Shown here piece by piece: positions 43,896 through 52,201 of a stretch of 64,000 nucleotides of DNA (within the stretch, counting starts at the first letter, position 1; each line of letters begins with the position of its first letter). The DNA is taken from assembly GCA_016213775.1 (NCBI GenBank), contig JACQZR010000280.1, forward strand, positions 1 to 64,000. Reading direction: 5' to 3'. The translations under genes were made by a program, and so were the position numbers. The notes beneath the pieces are model-generated. The model saw only the letters and a list, made by a program, of their open reading frames with translations, made no database searches and was not told the origin of the DNA. This DNA is from Acidobacteriota bacterium (GTDB taxonomy: Bacteria > Acidobacteriota > Terriglobia > Bryobacterales > Bryobacteraceae).

Positions 43896-46438
43896 GCGAT
43901 GTCGTGGTCGAGAATCCAGCGGCAGTTGAGAACCTTCTCCGCCAGATCGAGCGGCCGGTAGTAGTAGTGGTTCGACGCCTCGTAGGCGATAGTGGAATTG
44001 CGGCGGGCCATGTCGTATTGTCGCGCGGCGATGGCGAGTTCCGCTTCCACGATGGCCCGCATGCGCGTTTTGTCGGGCCGCGGCGCGTCGCGCAACAGAT
44101 GGAACTCCACTTGATTGGCCACGCTCTCCCAATGGTGCTGGCACGTGAGAGCGATCTCGTGATCGAAGACCGCGTTGACGCGCTTTGCTGGTGAGGCCGC
44201 GCGAAGCACCTGATCCCAGGCCGCGAGACCTTGCTGCCACCCCGCGGCGATCTTGCGGAATTGCGCAATGACGGTGGCAGGCGGATACGGCCCGCACCAG
44301 CGCTTGTAGAGATCGTGCGGGAACAGGATCATGCCGGGCTGCTGCTTGGACGGCTGCGCGCGGAGGAGGTTGGCCGGGCCATGCTGCGTGGGGATCAGGT
44401 ACATCGACACGCCGTAGGGGAACTCTTCAAATGCGCGGCTGAAGGCGTCCCAGGCCGTGATGGCGTGTGATGCGGCGCGGCGGCCGTAGCGTTGCGCGGC
44501 GATGCGTTGCAGGATTTCCCCGGGCAGGGCCGGCGGTTGCAGCGACGCTTCCCGCGCTGCGGCCATGTTGAACGATGCGTAACCGCCGCAGGTCCAGCTT
44601 GCCATGATGCCATTAATGCCGGCCTGACGTAGCGCCTGCGCGTGACGGAGGATCAGTTGCGGCACCGGAATGTAGGGCACGGCGGAGATCTCCCACGTGT
44701 TGTTGAACTGCACCTTCGCCATCGTGGGGATGCCGTTCTGCTGCGCGAGCTGCCAGTTGCGCGTGGCGCGCGGGCCGGGTCCGACTACCGAGATGGAGTA
44801 CTCGCCTACCTTGGTGGGGACGCCGCGCGACACCGGCTGTTCCCATTCGCTGATGCTGAGCACCGCCACGTCTTTCGGGAGCAGCGGAATCAGTTTGGCG
44901 GACAGGTCCGCCGGCCAGCCCCAATCGTAGGCGATGGTTTCCGTCTTTGATCCTGCGCCTTCGCGGAAGGTGGTGAGCAGTTCCGCGATCGTCTCCCAAC
45001 TGGTGCGCCGCGAGCAGCGAGGGCAATCGCCGGCGTGCGGAGCCTTGGTGCCCCAGCCGCCGCCATGCGAAAAGCAGTTGGTGTGATTCTCCGACATCGT
45101 GATGGAGAAGAATCCTCCGAGATCCGGGACGTGGTTCACGATGTGCGCCAGCGACGAGGCGATCCATTCGCGCACCGCGGGCTGGCTGGTGCACATCGCG
45201 TAGAGGCCCTGATGATGCGAGCCGCGCAGTTCCGGGCGGTTGTGGAAGAACTCAGCCGGCATGGCGCGCGGTTCGTTGAGGTAGAGGTAGACGCGAACGC
45301 CGTACTTCTTTGCGCGGGCCACCAGCACGTTGAGTGCGCGCAGGCGTTGGGCGGCGCCTTTGCCGAATTCGGGGAATGCCGCGGAGGGCGCGAGCGTGTT
45401 GAGAACCGCCTGCATCCAGACGCCGTTGATGCCGGCGCGGGCAAGCCGTTCCAGGTAGGCGTCGGGGAAGGGGTCGAGGTCAGCGTCCATGAGCGGATCG
45501 CCGTAGAGGGCAAAGTACGAGTAGAGATAGCGCGGGTTCCAGGCCGCGGTGCGCTCAGTGACGCCGGTGGCAAGGAACGGGGCCTCGCGCTCTTCCATCC
45601 GATCCATCAGCGCGTAGAGTGCCTGTTTGATCCCGGCCTCGGAGCCCGTGATGGCGATGCGCGCCTGTGTGATGTCGATGCGGTATTGTTCGCCTGAGGC
45701 TTTGGTTGGCGTCCATGTAATCTGCTTTTGGGTGGCACCGGAGGAAAGTTGCACGCGCATGGTGGCGGCGAGCCATTCGCGGAGGCGCGTGCTTTCGTCC
45801 CGATCGGGTTGCAGGGACCAGCCCGTGGAGAGGTCGATCTCGTTGGCGCCGGGGCGGGCTGACGTGTCGCGAATCAGCCGGTCCTCGCGACGGCTGAGTG
45901 CGTTGACGAAAGCGCATGGCGGCTCTCCAGTTTGCCCGAGACGTGCCCCGAACGCCGCCCGCAGCGTTTGCGCGATGGCGGCTGCGCGCGCGTTCTCTTC
46001 CGCCGTGGGTTCGTGCCAGTGGAGCGGCGCGCAATCCGGCTTGCGCCGGGCCAGTTTCACGTCGAGAAAATCGTCCTCTTTGAGGGTGAACCGGAAACGC
46101 GCTTCCTCCCAGCCGAGCAGTTGGATGATCTGGGTTTCGGGGAGGATGTGCCAGTTCTGACGGATGACGGTGATGTAGATGCGGCGAAGCTGATCCGCGG
46201 TGAGCGTGGGCTTCGGAGGCAGTCCCATGGCCCTGCCGAACGCGGTGATTTTGGCCGTCGTGGTGCTGAGGACTTCGGCCAGTCGCGCAGCGTTGGCGAG
46301 TTCCCAGTTGCGCCATATGAACAGATGTAGGCGGGACGGGAAGTGCGGCTCTTCAAGGGCGGCGATGGGCGGGAATTGCCAGCCGTGCGCGGCAATGGGG
46401 AAGGCTCCGGCGAGCAGGAGTTCGCGGCGGGTGATCAC
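43892..46438 (-). CDS. Large exported glycosidase-like protein of unknown specificity
   Basis: 848 residues from GTG 46438. The N-terminus MITRRELLLAGAFPIAAHG is Tat-like. Around residues 230-290 there is an alpha/beta module (YRIDITQARIAITGSEAGIK, QALYALMDRM) like the small N-terminal domain of GH20/GH67/GH84-type hexosaminidases and glucuronidases. A TIM-barrel-like region follows: NPRYLYSYFALYGDPLMD, RLARAGINGVWMQAVLN, YGVRVYLYLNEPRAMP, GFFSITMSENHTNC and GINGIMASWTCGGY. The ENH and similar acidic positions could be catalytic, but no family is certain. Coupled to a GT39 gene by a four-base overlap. Confidence 0.65.
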   Translation of the reverse strand: MITRRELLLAGAFPIAAHGWQFPPIAALEEPHFPSRLHLFIWRNWELANAARLAEVLSTTTAKITAFGRAMGLPPKPTLTADQLRRIYITVIRQNWHILPETQIIQLLGWEEARFRFTLKEDDFLDVKLARRKPDCAPLHWHEPTAEENARAAAIAQTLRAAFGARLGQTGEPPCAFVNALSRREDRLIRDTSARPGANEIDLSTGWSLQPDRDESTRLREWLAATMRVQLSSGATQKQITWTPTKASGEQYRIDITQARIAITGSEAGIKQALYALMDRMEEREAPFLATGVTERTAAWNPRYLYSYFALYGDPLMDADLDPFPDAYLERLARAGINGVWMQAVLNTLAPSAAFPEFGKGAAQRLRALNVLVARAKKYGVRVYLYLNEPRAMPAEFFHNRPELRGSHHQGLYAMCTSQPAVREWIASSLAHIVNHVPDLGGFFSITMSENHTNCFSHGGGWGTKAPHAGDCPRCSRRTSWETIAELLTTFREGAGSKTETIAYDWGWPADLSAKLIPLLPKDVAVLSISEWEQPVSRGVPTKVGEYSISVVGPGPRATRNWQLAQQNGIPTMAKVQFNNTWEISAVPYIPVPQLILRHAQALRQAGINGIMASWTCGGYASFNMAAAREASLQPPALPGEILQRIAAQRYGRRAASHAITAWDAFSRAFEEFPYGVSMYLIPTQHGPANLLRAQPSKQQPGMILFPHDLYKRWCGPYPPATVIAQFRKIAAGWQQGLAAWDQVLRAASPAKRVNAVFDHEIALTCQHHWESVANQVEFHLLRDAPRPDKTRMRAIVEAELAIAARQYDMARRNSTIAYEASNHYYYRPLDLAEKVLNCRWILDHDIA

Positions 46439-46553
46439 TTCACTAGCTTAATCAGGTTGGAAGCTCAGAGGTCGGAGAGCGCTCCTGCGCGCGCGGTTTG
46501 AGCGCGAGGCGCGTGCGGTCGCTTCGTGGCAACCAGGATCCTGGCTAGATTCA

Positions 46554-46964
46554 CTAAGACGGCATCACACAGGGAACCGCTTGCCTGCTATGCCGCCGAT
46601 AGATACGGAAGTCGGAATCTGTCGTCAGAAGCAGCGGTTGTGCGAGCGCTTCGGTCATCCGCACAAGGCAGGCATCGGCAAGGCTCATCGGCACGTCTTC
46701 ATATTTCCGCAAGAGCTTGAGCACTGGCTCCATGTGCGTGTCGATGCTGAAAGCGGCCATCAGAGCCCGGCGCTGAAGAAGGGCGCTGAGCCCAGGAACC
46801 CCACCCGCACCGAGAAGGTGGAATGATTCGGACAGAACAGCTTCACAAGTATGCCAGGGCGGCGCGTGACGAGATGCTTGGGTCACCGCCCACTGGTGGT
46901 GAGAGTCGTTGCGACTCAGTAAAGCCACCAGAAAGCCGGCATCAACGAGCACGCTTCTGACCAT
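46554..46964 (-). CDS. PIN-domain toxin, VapC-like
   Basis: 136 residues. The PIN fold is complete: LVDAGFLVALLSRNDSHHQW with the first Asp (residue 8), TCEAVLSESFHLL with the conserved Glu, MSLADACLVRMTEAL with the third acidic residue, and LLTTDSDFRIYRRHSRQ with the fourth. These four acidic residues coordinate Mg2+ in a single-strand-specific RNase. The start ATG 46964 lies 23 bp inside the end of the antitoxin gene, so the two are coupled. Of the PIN loci in this window this is the only one with an intact toxin. The cellular RNA target is unknown. Confidence 0.87.
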   Translation of the reverse strand: MVRSVLVDAGFLVALLSRNDSHHQWAVTQASRHAPPWHTCEAVLSESFHLLGAGGVPGLSALLQRRALMAAFSIDTHMEPVLKLLRKYEDVPMSLADACLVRMTEALAQPLLLTTDSDFRIYRRHSRQAVPCVMPS

Positions 46965-47199
46965 AACCCGTGGCTTTCAGGTACCGCTTCTTTCGTGCGC
47001 TCATGCTGGCGGGCAAGCCGGCGACCGAGCCGATGAGATCGGCAATCGCATCCAGTGACGCGGATTGCCCCGGCTCCGTTTGGGTGGAGCGCTGCAAACG
47101 CTCGCGAACAATGTCGGACTTCGAGCACCCTCGCCCGCGCGATTCCACTTCGATCTCGACTACCAGCGACTCGGGCAATCGTACCGTCAGAGTCTTCAT
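46942..47199 (-). CDS. Ribbon-helix-helix antitoxin, VapB-like
   Basis: 85 residues. The N-terminal ribbon-helix-helix MKTLTVRLPESLVVEIEVES, RGRGCSKSDIVRERLQ is intact and would bind the promoter as a dimer of dimers. The C-terminal region about 45-85 (LDAIADLIGSVAGLPASMSA, then ...KATGYG) wraps the toxin in this family. It is first in the operon and overlaps the PIN gene. Autoregulation by the complex is typical of the family, but no palindrome was identified upstream. Confidence 0.85.
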   Translation of the reverse strand: MKTLTVRLPESLVVEIEVESRGRGCSKSDIVRERLQRSTQTEPGQSASLDAIADLIGSVAGLPASMSARKKRYLKATGYGQKRAR

Positions 47200-47260
47200 A
47201 GGAACAGTGTATTACGGCGCCGCCAGGTGTGCACGACACTGGCGTCTGAAACCACGGGCG

Positions 47261-48154
47261 TCATGGTTTGATCCGGCGTTGTGATGGCGGCAGCTTCGTG
47301 ATAGGCGGCGGGGGCGGCCCTTCGGGCGGTTCCATCGAGGCCGCGAGGCTGCCGGACTTGCGCCACTCTTCCACTATCTGCAGCGACAATCCGATGTCAG
47401 TGCGCAACGCTTCACACAACTCCCCGGCATCGAGGTCTCGTGCCAACAAGCCATCGGGCGTCAGCCGGAAGCGGGTGCTGCCCAGGAGGACCACGATGCC
47501 ATGACCGCGATTCCGCCGGGCATAGAGCCGTTGGTTAAAGATGCTGCGGACGCCCGATTCGTCGTAGCGGTGCATGTAAAAGTCGTGCGTTACGGCGGCC
47601 GGGTGAACGCGGCAGGGCGTGTGGTTCTGACTCGGCGGCACGCGGTGCCAGACGACAAAGGTATCGCCATCGGACTCCGATTCAGTAGGGAACACCGGAT
47701 CGTCGATCACGAACTCCGTGCCGTTCAGTGGCAGCGGCTCGTTGCACAGCAGGGAGGAATCGACGAGCCAGTCGGCGCCGTCGAGAGTGACGATGGTGGT
47801 GCCGTGATTCTGAATGCCAAGGTCGCGCATGGATCCGGCAACGCGCCGCGCACGGAACCCCAGTGCGCTGAGGATCGTGAACAAGGCGTTACTTCCGGGC
47901 CAGCATGTGCCGCCGGTTCCGTGTTCCAGCCAGAAGCTGAAAAAGTCAGTGGCCGTGCGACCGGGCAGTACATGACCCGGGTTGGAGTGCAGAGCGATCA
48001 TCTTGCGTACATTGTCGAACGGCACGTGCTGGCCCCAGGCCTGGTAGAGTGCGCGGAGCCCATCCAGGCTGATCGGCGGAGCGCAGGGCAGTCCCAACCG
48101 CTGCACCACCCGTACTATCATCCCATCGCGAAGGGAAGCATCTTCATGGGTCAT
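47261..48154 (-). CDS. Arylamine N-acetyltransferase
   Basis: A 297-residue NAT-family enzyme that acetylates arylamines or hydrazines from acetyl-CoA, or builds amides in some biosynthetic clusters. The cysteine-protease-like triad is visible: Cys84 in GTGGTCWPGSNALF, His117 in IQNHGTTIVTL and Asp132 in WLVDSSLL. The N-terminal QHVPFDNVRKM element, equivalent to the IPFEN motif, is also present. The C-terminal tail is Pro-rich (PPEGPPPPPITKLPPS), which is unusual. Length fits the family (about 270-290). It stands alone. Substrate in this organism is unknown. Confidence 0.87.
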   Translation of the reverse strand: MTHEDASLRDGMIVRVVQRLGLPCAPPISLDGLRALYQAWGQHVPFDNVRKMIALHSNPGHVLPGRTATDFFSFWLEHGTGGTCWPGSNALFTILSALGFRARRVAGSMRDLGIQNHGTTIVTLDGADWLVDSSLLCNEPLPLNGTEFVIDDPVFPTESESDGDTFVVWHRVPPSQNHTPCRVHPAAVTHDFYMHRYDESGVRSIFNQRLYARRNRGHGIVVLLGSTRFRLTPDGLLARDLDAGELCEALRTDIGLSLQIVEEWRKSGSLAASMEPPEGPPPPPITKLPPSQRRIKP

Positions 48155-48203
48155 CTACCCTCAGTATGTCATCGCTGCGCTCCTCGTTATACTGTGATCT
48201 TCG

Positions 48204-48482
48204 ATGCGACCAAGGCAGCAATATCAGGACCGTGTGAACCGCGTGCTCCATATCGCGCTGAACGTGGAAGGCGAGCGCGCAACCGGATGCCGTTACAGCC
48301 CGGCTGGTTGCATGGTTGGGAATCAGGGAATCCTCCCAACCCAAGCTTTCGACACGAACTTGTTTGTGATCCCGAAATTCCTCCGGCGGGGTGAACGTGA
48401 TATCGTGCAGGCTCTGCTGGATGCGATCGGTCCCTCGGACAATTTTGGTGAAGCCGGGACGGTCGTGAAGACCTTTGGGTAG
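48204..48482 (+). CDS. Small open frame of uncertain reality
   Basis: A 92-codon frame beginning MRPRQQYQDRVNRVLHIALN. The first 15 residues recall the start of AraC/GyrI-like regulators (YQ-RVNRVLDYIE), but the helix-turn-helix that should follow is absent. The remainder (…GCRYSPAGCMVGNQG…) is unrecognised. No ribosome site is evident. It may be the decayed front of an AraC-type gene or a chance frame. The interval 48155-48566 shows nothing else. Confidence 0.25.
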   Translation: MRPRQQYQDRVNRVLHIALNVEGERATGCRYSPAGCMVGNQGILPTQAFDTNLFVIPKFLRRGERDIVQALLDAIGPSDNFGEAGTVVKTFG

Positions 48483-48566
48483 AAACACCGGATTCTGTTT
48501 GACGAGCAGCAGTATCCAGCACACTCCCGCCGTCAGGCAATAATCCGATTCTGAATTCCCTCCTCG

Positions 48567-49931
48567 CTATTCTTTCTCAGGCGGCGTCATTTGTTGTTGC
48601 CATACGCTCAATAAACTGAGCAATTCGTCAACTATCTGCGGGTGAGCGTGGCGGAGGTTCACTTTCTCACTCGGGTCGGATTCGAGGTCGCTGAGGTGAA
48701 TGGCGTCGTCGCCCGCGAGCGGTTTTTTGGACACGTCCGTGCGGCCGTATTCAATGCCCTTGGAAACGAGTTTCCATTTGCCCTTCCGGACAGCGGTTTG
48801 ATTGCCGTTCTTCCAGAAGATAGCGGTGTGCGGAGAGGGCGCCCTGCCCTGCGCGACGGGGAGGATGTCGCGGCCATCGAAGGTGTAGCCGGCTGGAGGC
48901 TTGACGCCGGCGGCGGCGCAGATGGTGGGGGTGACGTCCATCGTCATAACGAGCTCGCGGCTGACGGTTCCTGCCGGAATTTTCCCAGGCCACGAGATGA
49001 TGCCGGGGACGTGCATGCCGCCGTCGAACAGGCTGAACTTGAAACCGCGATAAATTCCGTTGTCGCCGGCGGTGGCGGGTTGTTGTTGGAGGCCGGCGCG
49101 AGGCTCGGTGGTAGCGCCGTTGTCGGCGAGGAAGAAGATCACGGTGTTGTCCCAGAGGCCGTGCTGGCGGAGGGTCCGGGTGATGGCGCCGACGCCGTCG
49201 TCAACGGCGCTGATCATGGCGGCGTAGGTGCGGCGCTCCGGGGGCAGGTTGGGGAAGCGGTCAAGGTATTTTTGCGGCGCGTGCATGGGGTAGTGTGGCG
49301 CGTTGAAGGTGACGCAGAGCAAAAACGGATGATGGATGTTGCGGCGAATGAAACCGCAGGCTTCCGCGGTGATGCGATCCGTGAGGTATTCGCCGTCTTC
49401 GAAGATCTCTTGGCGGTTGCGGTAGAGATCGTGGAAGTTCACCTTGCGTGGATTGCCGCCTTCGCCCCAGTAGTAGCGGTGCGAGTAGAAATCGACGCAG
49501 CCGGGATGGAAGCCGTAGAAGTAATCGAAGCCGTGGCCGTTGGGGCTGGTTTGATCATCGGAGCCGAGGTGCCATTTGCCGATCAGTCCGGTGGCGTAGC
49601 CGGCGTCTTTGAGAAGCCGGGCGACAGTGCGTTGGGAGCGCGGGAGAGCGAGGCCGTTGGTGGCGATTCCGGCGCGGATGGGGTAGCGGCCGGTGAAGAG
49701 CGCGGCGCGGGAGGGAGCGCAGACGGGGGCGTTGGAGTACCAGTTTGTAAACCGCACGCCAGAAGAAGCGAGGAAATCGATGTTACCTGTGAGCAGGTCT
49801 TTTGCACCATAACAAGTGAGGTCGTGTGAACCCTGGTCGTCTGTAAGGATAACGACGAAGTTAGGGCGCAGTGGCGAAGTCTGAGCGAAGGCGGGGGCGG
49901 CCAGTTGAAAGAGAGTGCGGCGGCTGAGCAT
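48567..49931 (-). CDS. Exported arylsulfatase-family enzyme
   Basis: 454 residues. N-terminal signal with twin Arg (MLSRRTLFQLAAPAFAQTS). The alkaline-phosphatase/sulfatase fold begins NFVVILTDDQGSHDL with metal ligands Asp31 and Asp32. The formylglycine motif C71-A-P-S-R (VCAPSRAALFTGRYP) is intact. The remaining signature elements GLIGKWHLG, FLLCVTFNAPHYPMH and NTVIFFLADNGATTEPRAG follow. Probable substrate: sulfated sugars, given the neighbouring GH36-like galactosidase on the divergent strand 155 bp away. It needs a formylglycine-generating enzyme, which is not in this window. Confidence 0.92.
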   Translation of the reverse strand: MLSRRTLFQLAAPAFAQTSPLRPNFVVILTDDQGSHDLTCYGAKDLLTGNIDFLASSGVRFTNWYSNAPVCAPSRAALFTGRYPIRAGIATNGLALPRSQRTVARLLKDAGYATGLIGKWHLGSDDQTSPNGHGFDYFYGFHPGCVDFYSHRYYWGEGGNPRKVNFHDLYRNRQEIFEDGEYLTDRITAEACGFIRRNIHHPFLLCVTFNAPHYPMHAPQKYLDRFPNLPPERRTYAAMISAVDDGVGAITRTLRQHGLWDNTVIFFLADNGATTEPRAGLQQQPATAGDNGIYRGFKFSLFDGGMHVPGIISWPGKIPAGTVSRELVMTMDVTPTICAAAGVKPPAGYTFDGRDILPVAQGRAPSPHTAIFWKNGNQTAVRKGKWKLVSKGIEYGRTDVSKKPLAGDDAIHLSDLESDPSEKVNLRHAHPQIVDELLSLLSVWQQQMTPPEKE

Positions 49932-50086
49932 CTTCTCAGTCTATGCAACTTTTCCCCGATTCGCCGATATAGCAATAAAGGACACTTGACGGAACTTAAC
50001 ACCTTTTCACCGCATCTATTGGCGAAGAAGAGTGTTCGAGTTCTTAGAGGGCCCAGTGCAGGCCCCAGAAGAATACGAAACAAATA

Positions 50087-52180
50087 ATGAAGAATCTTGT
50101 TTTGGCGGGAGTAGCGGTCGCACTGGTTCTGCCTGTTATGGCGGAAGCCAGAATCGATGTGACGCGCTCCGCAAACGGGTGGGTGCTGAGCAACGGGCTC
50201 ATTGAAGCGTCGTTCTCCTATAACGAGCCGGGCACCTTCCAGTTCGATTCGCTACGGAGTCTGGTATGGGGCGACGTGTGGAAAGCGCCGGAGAATGTGA
50301 TTTCGTCTCCGATCCGGTTTGCTACTACCGGCACGGCGGTGGACGCCTACATTCCCCTGCGATTCATCAGCGAATCAACGCAACAGATTGACCGCAGGGG
50401 CACGAGGCTCTCCCTCGTCTTTGATCAGAACGACGGAGGCTTTCGCATTTTTCTCAACCTGGAATTGTTTGAAGATCAGCCGGTGCTGCGTTACAGCGTG
50501 CGTGTGCGGAACACGCTGGAGCGGGAACGGCATGTGCGCATGGCGGACATGCTGAGCTGGAATTTCGCAGAACCACGGGGAAACAGCTTTCGCGCGATGC
50601 GGGTGAATCAATGGTCGGTGCTGCCACCGCTGAAGAATTTCGAACCAAAAGAGTCGATGCTGGCGGATGATGCGACGCCGCTAATTGTGCGGTCCGGCGC
50701 GGGTGAGCCGGAATGCGCGTGGATTGCCGTTCGGGATTCGAGGGATCGCGGGCTGGTGGCCGGCTGGGAGTTCGATGGCCGGGCGGAGGCTACGGCACAG
50801 CGCATTGCGGATGAGGGCCGGCTGAGGCTCTCTGCGCAGGTGTCCGATCTGAACCGGCTGCTTGCGCCTGGTGATGAGTTTCAAGTGCCGGCGGGGTTCA
50901 TTGGATTGTTCCATGGGAACTGGGACGAGGCGGGCTTCCGGACACAACGGTTCGTAGAGGCGGTGCTGGCGAAGCCGCTGCCGGATACGGCGAAGTTCCC
51001 CTACGTGGTTTGGGATTCGTGGGCATATCAGACGCGGATCAATGAAGCGCTGCTGCGGCGCAACGCGGAGATCGCGGCCAAGGCAGGAGTGGAGATGTTC
51101 ATCGTCGATCTGGGATGGGCCAAACAGATCGGGGAATGGCGCGACGATCCGGCGAAGTTTCCGAGCGGGCTGCGGGCGCTTTCCGATTACGTGCATTCGC
51201 TAGGGATGAAGTTTGGACTGCATATCGCGTTTGCGGAAGCGGCGGCGGAGTCGGCCGTGGTGCGGGAGCATCCGGACTGGGTGGCGACGGAACCGTATCA
51301 ATACTTCGGAGCGAAGCCGCTGTGTCTGTCGCACAAGCCGGTGCAGGAATGGGTGATTGCCGAACTGCTGCGCGTGATCGACGAGTTTGGCGTGGATTGG
51401 GTGCTGCAGGATGGCGAGCACATCGTAAAACAGTGCACTCGCACTGACCACACGCATGATCCGGCGGACAGCAATTATTCGAATGCGGTGGACGGTTTGA
51501 ACTCGGTGCTCGATGCGGTACAGAAGCAGCGGCCGAACGTGAGTTGGGAAAATTGCGCCAACGGCGGAAGTATGATGACGTTCAACATGGTCCGCTACTA
51601 TGTGACGTCGATCACCAATGACGCATCGGGGGCGCTGGGATCGCGGCAGTCAGTGTACGGGGCGACGTATCCGTTTCCGCCGCGCTATACAGACCGGTAT
51701 ATGCCGGAGAACGGATCGAACACGTACCAGACGCGGAGCTACATGTTCGGCGGGCCGTGGATCATGATGAACAAGCTGGAGTCGCTAGAGGCTGCGGATC
51801 TGGCGCTGGCTACATCGGAGATCAGGGTGTACAAGAACCTGCGCGGGCAGGTGAAGGACAGCCAGGTGTTCCATCTCACGGAGATGCCGCGGGAAGGCGC
51901 GGTGGATGCGATTCAGGGTTACCTGGCATCGGCCGATACATCCACGATCGTGGTGACGCGCGAGATGGCGCCGGAGAGCAACTACCTGCTGAAGCCGCAG
52001 GGGCTGAGGCCGGAGGGGAACTACCGTGTGCGCTTTCAGGATGACCGCCGCATTTACATGATGACGGGCGAGCAACTGATGCGCGACGGAGTGCGGGTGC
52101 AGTTGCCGGAGGCGCAATCAGCGGAGATCGTCTACCTGGAGCCGGCGGATACTCCCTTTGGCGGGCTCAACCTGGAATAG
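50087..52180 (+). CDS. GH36-like alpha-galactosidase (clan GH-D), exported
   Basis: 697 residues, signal peptide about 1-21 (…LVLPVMAEARI). An N-terminal beta-supersandwich (about 22-300) precedes a TIM barrel typical of clan GH-D: MFIVDLGWAKQIGEW, LGMKFGLHIAFAEAAAES, DWVLQDGEHIVKQC with the likely nucleophile Asp, VSWENCANGGSMMTFNM and TSITNDASGALGSRQS with the likely acid/base Asp. A C-terminal beta domain closes the protein. This matches GH36 in order and length (about 700). It is divergent from an arylsulfatase and followed after 21 bp by a GT39 gene. Alpha-galactoside hydrolysis is expected but not proven; GH27/31-like specificities are alternatives. Confidence 0.82.
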   Translation: MKNLVLAGVAVALVLPVMAEARIDVTRSANGWVLSNGLIEASFSYNEPGTFQFDSLRSLVWGDVWKAPENVISSPIRFATTGTAVDAYIPLRFISESTQQIDRRGTRLSLVFDQNDGGFRIFLNLELFEDQPVLRYSVRVRNTLERERHVRMADMLSWNFAEPRGNSFRAMRVNQWSVLPPLKNFEPKESMLADDATPLIVRSGAGEPECAWIAVRDSRDRGLVAGWEFDGRAEATAQRIADEGRLRLSAQVSDLNRLLAPGDEFQVPAGFIGLFHGNWDEAGFRTQRFVEAVLAKPLPDTAKFPYVVWDSWAYQTRINEALLRRNAEIAAKAGVEMFIVDLGWAKQIGEWRDDPAKFPSGLRALSDYVHSLGMKFGLHIAFAEAAAESAVVREHPDWVATEPYQYFGAKPLCLSHKPVQEWVIAELLRVIDEFGVDWVLQDGEHIVKQCTRTDHTHDPADSNYSNAVDGLNSVLDAVQKQRPNVSWENCANGGSMMTFNMVRYYVTSITNDASGALGSRQSVYGATYPFPPRYTDRYMPENGSNTYQTRSYMFGGPWIMMNKLESLEAADLALATSEIRVYKNLRGQVKDSQVFHLTEMPREGAVDAIQGYLASADTSTIVVTREMAPESNYLLKPQGLRPEGNYRVRFQDDRRIYMMTGEQLMRDGVRVQLPEAQSAEIVYLEPADTPFGGLNLE

Positions 52181-52201
52181 GGAAGCCGCGATAATGGATG
52201 G

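Noticed and set aside
48642-49829. 395-codon plus-strand frame over the arylsulfatase
   Set aside because: Antisense of a gene with an intact formylglycine motif; Ala/Gly/Val/Glu-rich shadow.
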